Made by a program: the position numbers and the translations under genes. From Zoogloea sp041917255 (GTDB lineage: Bacteria > Pseudomonadota > Gammaproteobacteria > Burkholderiales > Rhodocyclaceae), in the NCBI GenBank assembly GCA_041917255.1, contig JAYRYA010000004.1:1-64000 (forward strand): a stretch of 64,000 nt of DNA, given 5' to 3'. Of this stretch, positions 9,943 through 18,932 are shown piece by piece (within the stretch, counting starts at the first letter, position 1; every line of letters starts with the position of its first letter). The notes beneath the pieces were generated by a model. It did no database searches, was not told the DNA's origin, and worked only from the letters and a program-made list of their open reading frames with translations.

Positions 9943-10392
9943 ATGTTTCGCTTGCCCGTGCTTGTGCTGACGATTGCCATCACCCTTGCGACTGCGTCCG
10001 CACGGGCTGGCGGCGTGGAGGCCTACTGCCCGGCGTTGAAGTGGGTGCTGCTGGCACCGCCGGGCGGCAGTGCGGTGCAGGTCATCGATGTGCGGCGTGG
10101 GGTGACGCCGCTTTCAACCCTGCGCAGCCGGCCGCGGGGCGCGGTGCTGGCGGTGCATGTTCAGGTGGCGACCCGTCAGGTGTGGGTGCTGGCGGACAAT
10201 GGGCTGGATGTTCACGATGGTTTCAGCGGCCGGATGCAAGGTAGCTGGCCGGCGCCGGAGGGGGTGCGGCTCGACCGGCTGGAACTGGATGCCGACGGTC
10301 GGCTGACCGCGTGGAGCGGCGCACGTCCCTTTGAGGCAGTGCGCGGTGCGGCGCTGCTGGTGCCAGCGGGCGCCCGGGTGACGATGCGCTGA
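9943..10392 (+). CDS. Small exported protein of unknown function
   Basis: 149 residues with a clear Sec signal peptide (MFRLPVLVLTIAITLATASARA). The mature part is about 125 residues, has one cysteine (AYCPAL) and is rich in beta-strand-like stretches (AVLAVHVQVATRQVWVLADNGLDVHDG), resembling one blade pair of a propeller-like or beta-sandwich protein; I do not recognise the family. GAGGAGG lies about 8 nt before the ATG. It is transcribed divergently from the MocR-type regulator and converges on the pyruvyl transferase, 12 bp away. Confidence 0.72.
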   Translation: MFRLPVLVLTIAITLATASARAGGVEAYCPALKWVLLAPPGGSAVQVIDVRRGVTPLSTLRSRPRGAVLAVHVQVATRQVWVLADNGLDVHDGFSGRMQGSWPAPEGVRLDRLELDADGRLTAWSGARPFEAVRGAALLVPAGARVTMR

Positions 10393-10404
10393 GGGGCTGA
10401 CGGT

Positions 10405-11595
10405 TCAGGCGCCCAGGCCGGCAAAACCTTCGCGATAAAGTGTGGCGAGTTCGTGGGCCAGCCGCCGGCGCTGGGTCGGGTCGGTGGCGAGGCTGCGGGC
10501 GAGGCTGCCTGCTACGTCGGGGACGTGCACGGCGCCGGGGTGGCCGGTGGCCTCCCAGGTGGCGGCGAAGGCGGCCTGTTTGGTGGGGTGGCCGGCCTGG
10601 CGGGGGTGGAGCACGTTGAGCCGCGGCAGGCCGAAGGCCATCGCCACGATGCGGCCGTGCAGGCTGCTGCCGCAATAGCCGCTGCTTGCGGCGATGAGGG
10701 CGCAGATGTCCCACAGGTAGAGGGAGTTGAGGATGGTGAGCGGCCGAGTGTTGAGCAGACCGGCAAGGCGCTGAAGGCAGTCCAGGTCGTCGTGCCAGGG
10801 GGCAGTGCCGGCGCGAAACAGCACGATGCCAAGCCCGGCTGCGGCGGCAGCCCGGTCGAGTTGCGCGGCCACGGCAGCGAGCGTGGCATCGTCACCGAAA
10901 TCGGCCCCGAGCTGGATGGCGAGGTAGCCGTTGGGGAAGGCGGCGCGGATGTCGGCGAGTTCCCCCCGGTTGGCGTGGGCGTCAATGGTCGGGCCGAAGA
11001 GTTCGGCGACCATTACAGCCGGGTCGGGCATCAGGCGGGCCTGAATGCCTGCGGCGCGCAGGTGGGACAGAGTGAGACGGTCGCGCACGCCGACGGCGTT
11101 GGCGCCTTGCAGGGCGGCGATGACTTCGTTGCGGAGGTCGGCCGGGCTGTCGGCCAGTTCAACGCCGCCGACCGCGCAATAGGCGTGCCGCTGCGCGCCG
11201 CGAAAGAGGCCAGGCGAGACGCAGTAGGGCGCCCGGGACGGCAGGCCGAGGATGCGCTCGGTCCACGCGTCCCGCGCCGATGGGCTGGCGTCGAGACGGC
11301 TCACGATGATCTGCGCGGCAGCTGGCGGCTGGAGCATCACCGCGGCTTCCCAGGCCTTGCAGGTAAGCAGCTCCCCGCCGGCGTGGATCAGCCGGATCGG
11401 CTTGTTGCCCCAGACTTCGGCCAGCTGGGTGATGGCATGCACCGGATGTCCGCCCCACTCCCGCATGTCCCGTTCGGCCAGCCCGGCAAAGATGAGCGGG
11501 CGCGCCGGGAGGAGCGCGGCCGCCACATGGGGAAAGAGCAGGTCGCCGAAATTGTGTCTGTCAAAAGCGCCAAACAGGATGGTCGGGAGCGTCAT
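10405..11595 (-). CDS. Polysaccharide pyruvyl transferase family protein
   Basis: 396 residues from the ATG at 11595; longer frames run back into the superoxide dismutase gene. The opening TILFGAFDRHNFGDLLFPH is the typical N-terminal 'G..N.GD' motif of the polysaccharide pyruvyl transferase family (CsaB/WcaK-like). Further on, GVRDRLTLSHLRAAGI and SGYCGSSLHGRIVAMAFGLPRL give the expected donor-binding 'S..HG.I.A...G.P' block. These enzymes add ketal pyruvate from PEP to sugars in exopolysaccharide or cell-wall polymers. The gene begins 23 bp after the superoxide dismutase stop on the same strand. The acceptor sugar cannot be told. Confidence 0.85.
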   Translation of the reverse strand: MTLPTILFGAFDRHNFGDLLFPHVAAALLPARPLIFAGLAERDMREWGGHPVHAITQLAEVWGNKPIRLIHAGGELLTCKAWEAAVMLQPPAAAQIIVSRLDASPSARDAWTERILGLPSRAPYCVSPGLFRGAQRHAYCAVGGVELADSPADLRNEVIAALQGANAVGVRDRLTLSHLRAAGIQARLMPDPAVMVAELFGPTIDAHANRGELADIRAAFPNGYLAIQLGADFGDDATLAAVAAQLDRAAAAAGLGIVLFRAGTAPWHDDLDCLQRLAGLLNTRPLTILNSLYLWDICALIAASSGYCGSSLHGRIVAMAFGLPRLNVLHPRQAGHPTKQAAFAATWEATGHPGAVHVPDVAGSLARSLATDPTQRRRLAHELATLYREGFAGLGA

Positions 11596-11618
11596 CGTGG
11601 GTCGGGTGGTGGTGGCGG

Positions 11619-12341
11619 TCAACCGAGGTTGCGCAGGGCGAACTCCCAGTTGAGCAGCTTGTCGAGTAAGGCATTGACGTAATCGGCGCGTCGGTTCTGG
11701 TAGTCGAGGTAATAGGCGTGCTCCCACACATCGATCGCCAGCAGCGGTTTCAGGCCGGCGGTGAGCGGTGTGTCGGCGTTGCCGGTCTTGGTGATCTTCA
11801 GGTGGTCGCCATCGGCCACGAGCCAGGCCCAGCCGCTGCCGAACTGGGTCATTGCTGCAGTGGCGAATTCCTTCTTGAAACCGGCGACGCTGCCAAAGGC
11901 GGCTTCGAGGCGCCGACGTAGCTCGGCCGGCGGTTCGCCACCGCCACGGGGGCGCAGGCTCTGCCAGTAGAAGCTGTGATTCCAGGTCTGGGCGGCGTTG
12001 TTGAAGAGCGCGGCCTGGTCGGGCTTGCCGGCACTGGCGAGGATGAGCTGGGAGAGCGGCTGGCCCTCCAGCGGCGTGCTGGCAACGAGCTTGGCGGTGT
12101 TGTCGGCGTAGGCCTTGTGATGCTTGCCGTAATGGTAGCCAAGGGTGTTGGCCGAGATGACGGGGTCGAGGGCGTCGAGGGCGTAGGGCAGGTCGGGGAA
12201 GTAGTTCTGGCCCTGGCTTGCGGCCCTTGAGGCGAGCGGCAGGCCGGTCGCTCCGAGAATCATGGCGCCACCTGCGGCGCGAAGGAGGCTGCGGCGGTTG
12301 GTCTGTGGCGTGGATGTGGCTTGTTGGTGAGTGGTTTTCAT
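11619..12341 (-). CDS. Tat-exported Fe/Mn superoxide dismutase
   Basis: 240 residues. The N-terminus carries a twin-arginine signal (NRRSLLRAAGGAMILGATG, cleavage near SRA/AS), followed by an Fe/Mn-superoxide dismutase: DLPYALDALDPVISANTL, metal ligands His in HYGKHH, His in NHSFYW, and the DVWEHAYYLDYQN box with Asp and His. The enzyme dismutates superoxide. Most Fe/Mn enzymes of this family are cytoplasmic and lack a leader; here a folded, metal-loaded enzyme would be exported to the periplasm. It is followed 23 bp later by the polysaccharide pyruvyl transferase, so the two may be co-transcribed. Confidence 0.93.
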   Translation of the reverse strand: MKTTHQQATSTPQTNRRSLLRAAGGAMILGATGLPLASRAASQGQNYFPDLPYALDALDPVISANTLGYHYGKHHKAYADNTAKLVASTPLEGQPLSQLILASAGKPDQAALFNNAAQTWNHSFYWQSLRPRGGGEPPAELRRRLEAAFGSVAGFKKEFATAAMTQFGSGWAWLVADGDHLKITKTGNADTPLTAGLKPLLAIDVWEHAYYLDYQNRRADYVNALLDKLLNWEFALRNLG

Positions 12342-12890
12342 CGCGGTTCTCCTGGTTGACGTCGCTCCAGGGTACGAGATTAGCTCAGGATGGATTTCTT
12401 TTAAGTCAACGATTTAAATTTTCATGCCGTGATGGATTTGCCGTACGGCGAGCTTTGAAGGTTGCGAGCCCCGCTCCGCCTGCCAATAGCGTCGCCGCCA
12501 GGGCGCGGCGATCGTGGCGTGCGAGGCAGAGGTTGGCAGCGTTGCGTCCGCAGAGGTCGGGCGTGCGGAGCCGGCAGCGGCGGGCTGAAGCAGGCCTGCT
12601 CGGCAGGCGCGGCGAAGCAGGGGCAGGCCCGAACCTCGCCGGGATTGGCGAAGGTGGCGAGCGGGGCGGCAGGCGTGGTGGGCTGCAGACGATGAGGCTG
12701 CGTCATCGCGAGTCTCCGGAGTGCGCGCAAGCGTTGGTGAAAGTTGCGGCTGACCGGCAGGATCGTAGGCGTCTTTCCCTGCGCCACACGCGGACTTTGT
12801 GCGATGCACATCATTTTACGATTGCGCCTCACACAAGCCGTTGGGGGTGCTGGGCATTCCCGGCCTTTACAAGATGAGCGCGCTCGCCTA
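12342..12890. other. Long intergenic region without a confident gene
   Basis: About 550 bp between sod and tetR. On the minus strand from about 12710 to 12410, local stretches read like protein in two different frames, the second one ending ALAATLLAGGAGLATF just before a stop near 12410. No single frame is intact and no product is recognisable, so it may be a decayed small membrane-protein gene or non-coding GC-rich DNA. It contains short GCCTGC-rich inverted repeats near 12590-12630. Confidence 0.4.
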
Positions 12891-12922
12891 AATTTACTGA
12901 CTAACCAGTCAGTCAGTAAATT
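12891..12922. promoter_or_regulatory. Palindromic operator of the tetR-RND efflux operon
   Basis: AATTTACTGACT (12891-12902) and AGTCAGTAAATT (12911-12922) are perfect 12-base inverted arms around an 8-base centre. The site ends two bases before the tetR start codon, so a bound repressor would block initiation of the whole operon; this is the usual size and shape for TetR/AcrR-type operators. Confidence 0.8.
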
Positions 12923-12924
12923 CC

Positions 12925-13575
12925 ATGGTCACCACCGATAGCCATCGTCGCCAGCGCCGCAAGGATGCCCGTCCTGCCGAGTTGGCCGCCGCCGCCTTGG
13001 CGCTCTTCGTCGAGAAGGGCTTCGCCGCCACCCGTCTGGAAGACGTGGCCAACCGTGCCGGCGTCTCGAAGGGCACGCTTTATCTCTACTTCGACAGCAA
13101 GGAGGCCCTGTTCCGCGCGGTCATCGAAGAATCCATCGTGCCGATGATCGGCGAGGTTGAGGCGATGGTCGAGCAGTTCCGGGACGACCCTGCGCACCTG
13201 CTGCGGGCGCTGCTGGAGTTCTGGTGGGAGCGCATTGGCTCCACGGCGCTGGCCGGCACCTGCAAGTTGATGCTGTGTGAGGCCGGCAACTTCCCCGAGG
13301 TGGCCGTGTATCTCAATGAACGGGTCATCGGCCCGTGGCACATGCTCCTCATCAAGGTCATCGAGGCGGGCATGCAGAAGGGGGTGTTCCGTCCGGGCAA
13401 CCCGGAGAGCGTGCGCCAGATGGTCTTCTCCCCGCTGCTGCTGCAGTCGGTCTGGCAGTGTTCGTTGCCGGTCTGCAGCGGTGCGCGATCGATGCCCGAC
13501 AACTATTTCGACACCTTTTTCGACGTGCTCTTCCGCGGTCTGCTGGTCGAGCCCACCGGGGAACCCCAACGATGA
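12925..13575 (+). CDS. TetR/AcrR-family repressor
   Basis: 216 residues. The helix-turn-helix is at about 15-60 (AAALALFVEKGFAATRLEDV, then AGVSKGTLYLYFDSKEALF), the standard TetR pattern. The C-terminal ligand domain (about 70-216) is family-typical but does not tell the ligand. The gene opens a three-gene efflux operon: its TGA overlaps the ATG of the adaptor (ATGA, 13572-13575). A long palindrome abuts the start codon, so the repressor very probably regulates its own operon and is released by a pump substrate. Confidence 0.92.
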   Translation: MVTTDSHRRQRRKDARPAELAAAALALFVEKGFAATRLEDVANRAGVSKGTLYLYFDSKEALFRAVIEESIVPMIGEVEAMVEQFRDDPAHLLRALLEFWWERIGSTALAGTCKLMLCEAGNFPEVAVYLNERVIGPWHMLLIKVIEAGMQKGVFRPGNPESVRQMVFSPLLLQSVWQCSLPVCSGARSMPDNYFDTFFDVLFRGLLVEPTGEPQR

Positions 13576-14684
13576 ACCGACGCCTCCTGCTCGGCGCCCT
13601 TTCCGTGGCGCTGCTTTCCGCTTGTTCCAAACCTCAGCCGGTGGCAGAAGGCCCGCGGCCGGTGATGGTGCAGAAGCTGGCCCTCGCCCCGGTGGAAGCC
13701 GGCGCGCTGTATTCAGGCGAAGTGAGGGCCCGCTACGAATCCGATCTGGCCTTCCGCATCACCGGCAAGATCATTGAGCGCAAGGTCGATGTGGGCGCGG
13801 TGGTCAAGCCCGGCCAGCTGCTGGCACGGCTTGACCCGAGCGACGCTGGCCTCAACGCCGAGGCGGCCCGGGCCCAGCTGGCGGCGGCCCAGAACGAGCT
13901 GGTCTACGCCAAGGCGGAGGTAGAGCGCTATCGGGATCTGGTGGCGAAGAACTTCGTCTCCCGCAGCGTGCTGGACGCCAAGGAGACCAGCTTCAAATCG
14001 GCCGCTGCCCGCGTCGAGCAGGCTCGCGCCCAGGCCACCGTGGCCGGCAATCAGGCCAGCTACACCAGCCTCGTGGCGGATCAGGCCGGGGTGATTACCG
14101 CGATCACCGCAGAGGTGGGGCAGGTCGTGAAGGATTCGGCGCCAGTGATGAAGCTCGCCCGGGACGGTGAGCGGGAAGTACTGATTGCGGTGCCCGAGAG
14201 CCGCATCGCCGCGCTGCGCAAGGCGGGGAGCATCGAGGTGCGCCTGCTGGCGGCGCCGGACGCGGTGTTTACCGGCCGGGTTCGCGAAGTGGCCCCGGCG
14301 GCTGACGCAGCCACCCGGACTTACGCGGTGCGCGTCACCATCGTCGATCCTAGCCCGGTGGTTCAGCTGGGCATGACCGCCAACGTGATCCTGCCCGACG
14401 CCGCGGCGGCCGATGGTGGCCTGCTGGTGCCGGCCACTGCGCTCTTCGAGCACGACGGCGGCAGCGCGGTGTGGGTGCTGCAGCCCGAGGGCGAGCTGGT
14501 CAAGGCGGCGCTGCGCAAGGTGCAGGTGCGCCAGTTCCGCGAGGATGGCGTGCTGCTTTCCGGCGGCGTTCAGCCGGGTGAGACCATCGCGGCGGCGGGC
14601 GTCCACAAGATCGTTGCCGGCCAGCTGATGCAGCCGCGTGCAGCGAGCCGCCCGGCGGCGGCCACGGTTGGCGCGGGGGGCTGA
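13572..14684 (+). CDS. RND efflux periplasmic adaptor lipoprotein
   Basis: 370 residues from the ATG that overlaps the tetR stop. The N-terminus is a lipoprotein signal (LLGALSVALLSACSK, lipobox LLSAC). The body shows the membrane-fusion architecture: beta-barrel and lipoyl parts (SGEVRARYESDLAFRITGKI, VGAVVKPGQLLARLDPSD), a helical hairpin (AEAARAQLAAAQNELVYAKA), and the return lipoyl half (VVKDSAPVMKLARDG). It links the inner-membrane pump to an outer-membrane channel. Four bases separate its stop from the pump's start codon. Confidence 0.93.
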   Translation: MNRRLLLGALSVALLSACSKPQPVAEGPRPVMVQKLALAPVEAGALYSGEVRARYESDLAFRITGKIIERKVDVGAVVKPGQLLARLDPSDAGLNAEAARAQLAAAQNELVYAKAEVERYRDLVAKNFVSRSVLDAKETSFKSAAARVEQARAQATVAGNQASYTSLVADQAGVITAITAEVGQVVKDSAPVMKLARDGEREVLIAVPESRIAALRKAGSIEVRLLAAPDAVFTGRVREVAPAADAATRTYAVRVTIVDPSPVVQLGMTANVILPDAAAADGGLLVPATALFEHDGGSAVWVLQPEGELVKAALRKVQVRQFREDGVLLSGGVQPGETIAAAGVHKIVAGQLMQPRAASRPAAATVGAGG

Positions 14685-14688
14685 GGCG

Positions 14689-17600
14689 ATGGGCTTCAAT
14701 CTGTCCGAATGGGCGCTGCGCCACCAGCCGCTGGTGCGCTTCCTGATCGTGCTGCTGGCGCTGGTGGGCGTGCTGTCGTACCAGAAGCTCGGCCAGTCGG
14801 AAGATCCGCCCTTCACTTTCAAGGTGATGGTGGTACGCACCGAATGGCCCGGCGCCTCGGCACGGGAGATGGAAGAGCAGGTGACCGACCGCATCGAGAA
14901 GAAGCTGCAGGAGGTGCCCAATGTGGACTACCTGCGGAGCTACTCGCGGCCGGGTGAGTCGGTGGTGCTGTTCGTGGCCAGGGATTCAACGCCGGCCAAG
15001 GACGTGCCGGACATCTTCTACCAGGTGCGCAAGAAGATCGGTGACATCCGCAGCACGCTGCCGACCACGATCCGTGGGCCGTATTTCAACGACGAGTTTG
15101 GCGACGTGTTCGGCAATATCTACGCGCTCACCGGCGACGGCTTCGACTACGCGCAGCTGAAGGCCGAGACCGACAAGATCCGCGCCGAGCTGCTGCGGGT
15201 GCCGAGCGTGGCCAAGGTGGATCTGATCGGCGAGCAGGAGCAGCGCATCTACGTGTCACTCTCCAACGCCCGGCTGGCAACGCTGGGGTTGGATGTGCAG
15301 ACGGTGACCACGGCCATGGCCCAGCAGAATGCGGTGGTGCCTGGCGGCTATTTTGAAACCAAGGACGAGCGGATCTACCTGCGCCCGAGCGGCGCCTTCG
15401 ACACCGTCGAGGCGATCCGCGACATGACGATCCGGGCCGGCGGGCGCGAGCTGCGCATCGGCGACATCGCCACCGTGCGGCGCGGATTTGTCGAGCCGCC
15501 GGCACCGGGCTTCCGCTTTCAGGGGCAGGACGCGCTGGGCCTCGGCGTGTCGATGGCGAAGGGCGGCGACATCATCGCCCTCGGCGCCAACCTCAAGGAC
15601 ACCGTGGCGCGCATCCAGGCCAAGCTGCCGGTGGGCATGGAGCTGAAGGAAGTTGCCAGCCAGCCGGAAGCGGTGCAGCGCTCGATCAGCGAATTTGTCC
15701 ATTCGCTGGCCGAGGCGGTGATCATCGTGCTGGTGGTGTGCTTCTTCTCGCTGGGGCTGCGCACCGGGCTGGTGGTGGCGCTGTCGATTCCGCTGGTGCT
15801 GGCCGTGACCTTCTTCGGGATGCGGCTGTTTGACGTGGGGCTGCACAAGATCTCGCTGGGCGCACTGATCCTGGCGCTGGGCCTGCTGGTGGACGACGCG
15901 ATCATCGCGGTCGAGATGATGCTGGTGAAGATGGAGCAGGGCTGGGAGCGCTCCAAGGCTGCGGCATTTGCCTACACCAGCACCGCCGGGCCGATGCTGT
16001 CGGGCACGCTTGTCACGGTGGCGGGCTTCCTGCCCATCGCCACGGCCCAGTCTTCCACGGGCGAATACACCCGCTCGATCTTTCAGGTGAACGCCATTGC
16101 GCTGCTGGCTTCGTGGCTGGCGGCGGTGATTGTCGTGCCCTATCTGGGCTACGTGCTGCTGCCCGACCCGCGCGGGCCGAAGAAGCCGAGCTGGTTCTCG
16201 AAGCGCTTCCCGCGCATCGACGCCTTCAAGGATCGCATCGGCCTGGGCGACCCGCACATCGAGGGCGATGAGGATTCGGTGTTCCGTACACCGTTCTACA
16301 ACCGCTTCCGGTCGGTGGTGGATTGGTGCGTGGCGCGGCGCTGGGTGGTGATCGGGACCACGCTGGCGATCTTTGCGACGGCCATCGTCGGCTTTGGACT
16401 CGTCCAGCAGCAGTTCTTCCCCAACTCCACGCGGCTCGAGCTGTTGATCGACCTGCGCCTGCCGGAAGGTTCCAGCCTGCGGGCGACGAAGGCGGAAGTC
16501 GAGAAGCTGGAGGCCGTGCTGAAGAACGAGAAGGGCATCGACAATTACGTCGCCTATGTGGGCACCGGCAGCCCGCGTTTCTATCTGCCCCTCGACCAGC
16601 AGCTTCCCGCCGCCAACTTTGCGCAGTTCGTGGTGCTCACCGACGGCATCGCCAGCCGCGAGGCGCTGAGGGAGCGGATGATCGAACTGTTCCGCAAGGA
16701 GTTCCCCAACCTGCGCGCCAACGTCACCCGGCTCGAGAATGGCCCGCCAGTGGGCTTTCCGGTGCAGTTCCGGGTGAGTGGGCCGGACATTCCGACGGTG
16801 CGCAAGTTCGCCGCTGAGGTGGCCGAGGTGATGCGCGGCAACGTCAATCTCTCGGATGTGCAGCTGGACTGGGACGAGCAATCCAAGGTGCTGCGCATCG
16901 ATGTGGATCAGCGTAAGGCGCGTCTGCTCGGGGTGACCACCCAGGATGTGGCCAACTTCCTCAACAGCAGCCAGCGTGGGCTGGTGGCGACGAGCTACCG
17001 GGAGGGCATCGAGTCCATCGACGTGGTGCTGCGCGGCGACGCCTTCGAGCGGGACAAGCTGTCGCTGGTGGCCGAGCTGGCGATTCCGACGCGGGCGGGC
17101 AAGTCGGTACCGCTGACCCAGGTGGCGACCGTGGGCTACGCCTACGAGCAGGGCCTGGTGTGGCGTCGCAACCGGGAGCCGAGCATCACCGTGCGTGGGC
17201 AGATCTATGTGAATGGCGTCCAGGCACCGACCGTCACCGCCCAGGTGGCGCCGCAGCTGGCGCCGATCCGCGCAAAACTGCCGGCCGGCTACCGCATCGA
17301 GACCGGCGGCGCGGTGGAAGAGAGCGCCAAGGGCCAGAGTTCGGTCAATGCGGGCTTTCCGCTGTTCCTGGGCGTGGTGTTTACCGTGCTGATGGTGCAG
17401 CTGGGCAGCTTCTCGCGCACGACGATGGTGGTGCTCACTGCGCCGCTGGGGCTGATCGGGGTGGTGCTGTTCCTGCTGCTGTTCAACCAGCCTTTCGGCT
17501 TTGTGGCGATGCTCGGCACCATCGCGCTGTTCGGGATGATCATGCGCAACTCGGTGATTCTGGTGGATCAGATCGAGCAGGACGTGGAGAAGGGCTTGTC

Positions 17601-17847
17601 GATCTGGAACGCCATCGTCGAATCGGCGGTGCGTCGGCTGCGGCCGATCGCGCTCACTGCGGCCGCGGCCGTGCTGGCGATGATCCCGCTCACCCGCAGC
17701 GCCTTCTTCGGGCCGATGGCGGTGGCGATCATGGGCGGCCTGATCGTCGCAACCCTGCTCACTTTGCTGTTTGTGCCGGCGCTGTACGCGGCCTGGTATC
17801 GCGTCCGGCGCGAGCCGGATGAACTGCGCAGTGCCCAAGTAGGCTAG
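14689..17847 (+). CDS. RND efflux pump inner-membrane permease
   Basis: 1052 residues, the usual length for the HAE/AcrB-type superfamily. The ATG at 14689 was chosen because the first membrane helix begins there (ALRHQPLVRFLIVLLALVG). Two repeats, each with a large periplasmic loop and six helices, are visible; the proton-relay region is seen in LGLLVDDAIIAVEMMLVKME, the conserved loop in GTLVTVAGFLPIA, and the second half in FGMIMRNSVILVDQIEQ. It exports lipophilic compounds by proton antiport. No outer-membrane partner lies within the operon; the tolC gene at 18933, just beyond pcm and rhodanese, is a candidate. Confidence 0.94.
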   Translation: MGFNLSEWALRHQPLVRFLIVLLALVGVLSYQKLGQSEDPPFTFKVMVVRTEWPGASAREMEEQVTDRIEKKLQEVPNVDYLRSYSRPGESVVLFVARDSTPAKDVPDIFYQVRKKIGDIRSTLPTTIRGPYFNDEFGDVFGNIYALTGDGFDYAQLKAETDKIRAELLRVPSVAKVDLIGEQEQRIYVSLSNARLATLGLDVQTVTTAMAQQNAVVPGGYFETKDERIYLRPSGAFDTVEAIRDMTIRAGGRELRIGDIATVRRGFVEPPAPGFRFQGQDALGLGVSMAKGGDIIALGANLKDTVARIQAKLPVGMELKEVASQPEAVQRSISEFVHSLAEAVIIVLVVCFFSLGLRTGLVVALSIPLVLAVTFFGMRLFDVGLHKISLGALILALGLLVDDAIIAVEMMLVKMEQGWERSKAAAFAYTSTAGPMLSGTLVTVAGFLPIATAQSSTGEYTRSIFQVNAIALLASWLAAVIVVPYLGYVLLPDPRGPKKPSWFSKRFPRIDAFKDRIGLGDPHIEGDEDSVFRTPFYNRFRSVVDWCVARRWVVIGTTLAIFATAIVGFGLVQQQFFPNSTRLELLIDLRLPEGSSLRATKAEVEKLEAVLKNEKGIDNYVAYVGTGSPRFYLPLDQQLPAANFAQFVVLTDGIASREALRERMIELFRKEFPNLRANVTRLENGPPVGFPVQFRVSGPDIPTVRKFAAEVAEVMRGNVNLSDVQLDWDEQSKVLRIDVDQRKARLLGVTTQDVANFLNSSQRGLVATSYREGIESIDVVLRGDAFERDKLSLVAELAIPTRAGKSVPLTQVATVGYAYEQGLVWRRNREPSITVRGQIYVNGVQAPTVTAQVAPQLAPIRAKLPAGYRIETGGAVEESAKGQSSVNAGFPLFLGVVFTVLMVQLGSFSRTTMVVLTAPLGLIGVVLFLLLFNQPFGFVAMLGTIALFGMIMRNSVILVDQIEQDVEKGLSIWNAIVESAVRRLRPIALTAAAAVLAMIPLTRSAFFGPMAVAIMGGLIVATLLTLLFVPALYAAWYRVRREPDELRSAQVG

Positions 17848-17874
17848 AATCCGAAAGTTTTTATGCGGATCATG

Positions 17875-17896
17875 AATATTAGTTTCTGCTAATATT
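17875..17896. promoter_or_regulatory. AT-rich inverted repeat before pcm (possible operator)
   Basis: AATATTAG (17875-17882) and CTAATATT (17889-17896) are perfect 8-base arms with a TTTCTG spacer, ending 16 nt before the pcm start codon in an otherwise GC-rich region. It could be a repressor site or part of a promoter; no downstream U-run supports a terminator. Confidence 0.45.
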
Positions 17897-17912
17897 AATC
17901 GGGGAGCCCCAA

Positions 17913-18566
17913 ATGAATTACGAACAAGCACGCTACAACATGGTCGAGCAGCAGATCCGCCCCTGGGAGGTGCTGGATTTTGGCGTGCTAGATACGCTGA
18001 TGAGTGTCCGCCGCGAGGAGTTCGTGCCGGAAGCCTACAAGTCGCTGGCCCTGTCCGAAGGTGAGATTCCCCTCGGCAACGGCGGCAGCATGCTGGTGCC
18101 CGTGATAGAGGGCAAGGTGCTGCAGGCCGTGCAGGTCAAGCGGTCCGACAAGGTGCTCGAAGTTGGCGCCGGTTCCGGCTACTTCGCCGCGCTGCTGGCC
18201 GCCAAGGCCGAGTGGGTGCGCACCGTCGACATCGAGCCGGCCCTGGTCAACATGGCCCACGACAACCTCAAGCGCTACGGCGTCGAGAACGTCATCGTCG
18301 AGGAAGGCGATGCCGTGCGCGGCTGGGCTGGTGGCGCACCGTATGACCTGATCGTCGTCTCCGGCGGCGTGCCCTACGTGCCCGAAACCCTGCTGCAGCA
18401 GGTCAAGGTCGGCGGCCGCCTGTTCGCCTTCGTCGGTGAAGCCCCGCTGATGACCGCTCAGCTCATCACCCATGTGGCCGAAGGCAAGTTCCGCACCGAG
18501 TCACTCTTCGAGAATCTCGTGCCGATGATGCGCAACGCCCCCCAGAAGAGTCACTTCAAGTTCTGA
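17913..18566 (+). CDS. pcm: Protein-L-isoaspartate O-methyltransferase
   Basis: 217 residues. The start MNYEQARYNMVEQQIRPWEV is typical of betaproteobacterial Pcm. The SAM-binding motif is seen in VLEVGAGSGYFAALLA, followed by the acidic post-I loop (VDIEPALV) and YDLIVVSGGVPYVPETLLQQ. It repairs isoaspartyl residues by methylation with S-adenosylmethionine. A strong Shine-Dalgarno (GGGGAG) lies 8 nt upstream. It is followed 13 bp later by a rhodanese gene and then tolC, an arrangement common in betaproteobacteria. Confidence 0.92.
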   Translation: MNYEQARYNMVEQQIRPWEVLDFGVLDTLMSVRREEFVPEAYKSLALSEGEIPLGNGGSMLVPVIEGKVLQAVQVKRSDKVLEVGAGSGYFAALLAAKAEWVRTVDIEPALVNMAHDNLKRYGVENVIVEEGDAVRGWAGGAPYDLIVVSGGVPYVPETLLQQVKVGGRLFAFVGEAPLMTAQLITHVAEGKFRTESLFENLVPMMRNAPQKSHFKF

Positions 18567-18579
18567 GCCACGTCTTCCG

Positions 18580-18903
18580 ATGAAGCACATCACCCCGCCA
18601 CAACTGGCCGAATGGTTGCAGGACGCGACCCGCCCTGCACCTTTCCTCCTTGATGTCCGCGAGCCTTCCGAGTTTGCCTACTGTGCGATTGCCGGCTCGG
18701 TGCCGATGCCGATGGCCAGTGTGCCAGCGCGGATGCAGGAGCTGCCCGACAATGCCGAGATCGTGGTGATCTGTCACCACGGCGGGCGCAGCATGCAGGT
18801 GGCGATGTTCCTGGAGCGCCAGGGCTTTGCCGAGGTGATCAACCTCGCCGGCGGCGTGGCCCAGTGGGCGCAGCAGGTCGATCCGGCCATGCCGCAGTAT
18901 TGA
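18580..18903 (+). CDS. Single-domain rhodanese-like protein
   Basis: 107 residues forming one rhodanese domain: FLLDVREPSEFAYCAIAGS, then the active-site loop VVICHHGGRSMQVAMFL with the catalytic cysteine in CHHGGRS, and AGGVAQWAQQV at the end. Such proteins carry sulfur as a cysteine persulfide. It sits between pcm and tolC in the same orientation with short spacers, which implies co-transcription; the physiological partner is not known. Confidence 0.9.
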   Translation: MKHITPPQLAEWLQDATRPAPFLLDVREPSEFAYCAIAGSVPMPMASVPARMQELPDNAEIVVICHHGGRSMQVAMFLERQGFAEVINLAGGVAQWAQQVDPAMPQY

Positions 18904-18932
18904 GATTTGCGAAACGAGTGACGGAGAACGCG

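Noticed and set aside
12410..12830. Two overlapping minus-strand frames in the sod-tetR spacer
   Set aside because: Neither has a recognisable domain or consistent composition, and the more protein-like end lies in a third frame without a clean start.
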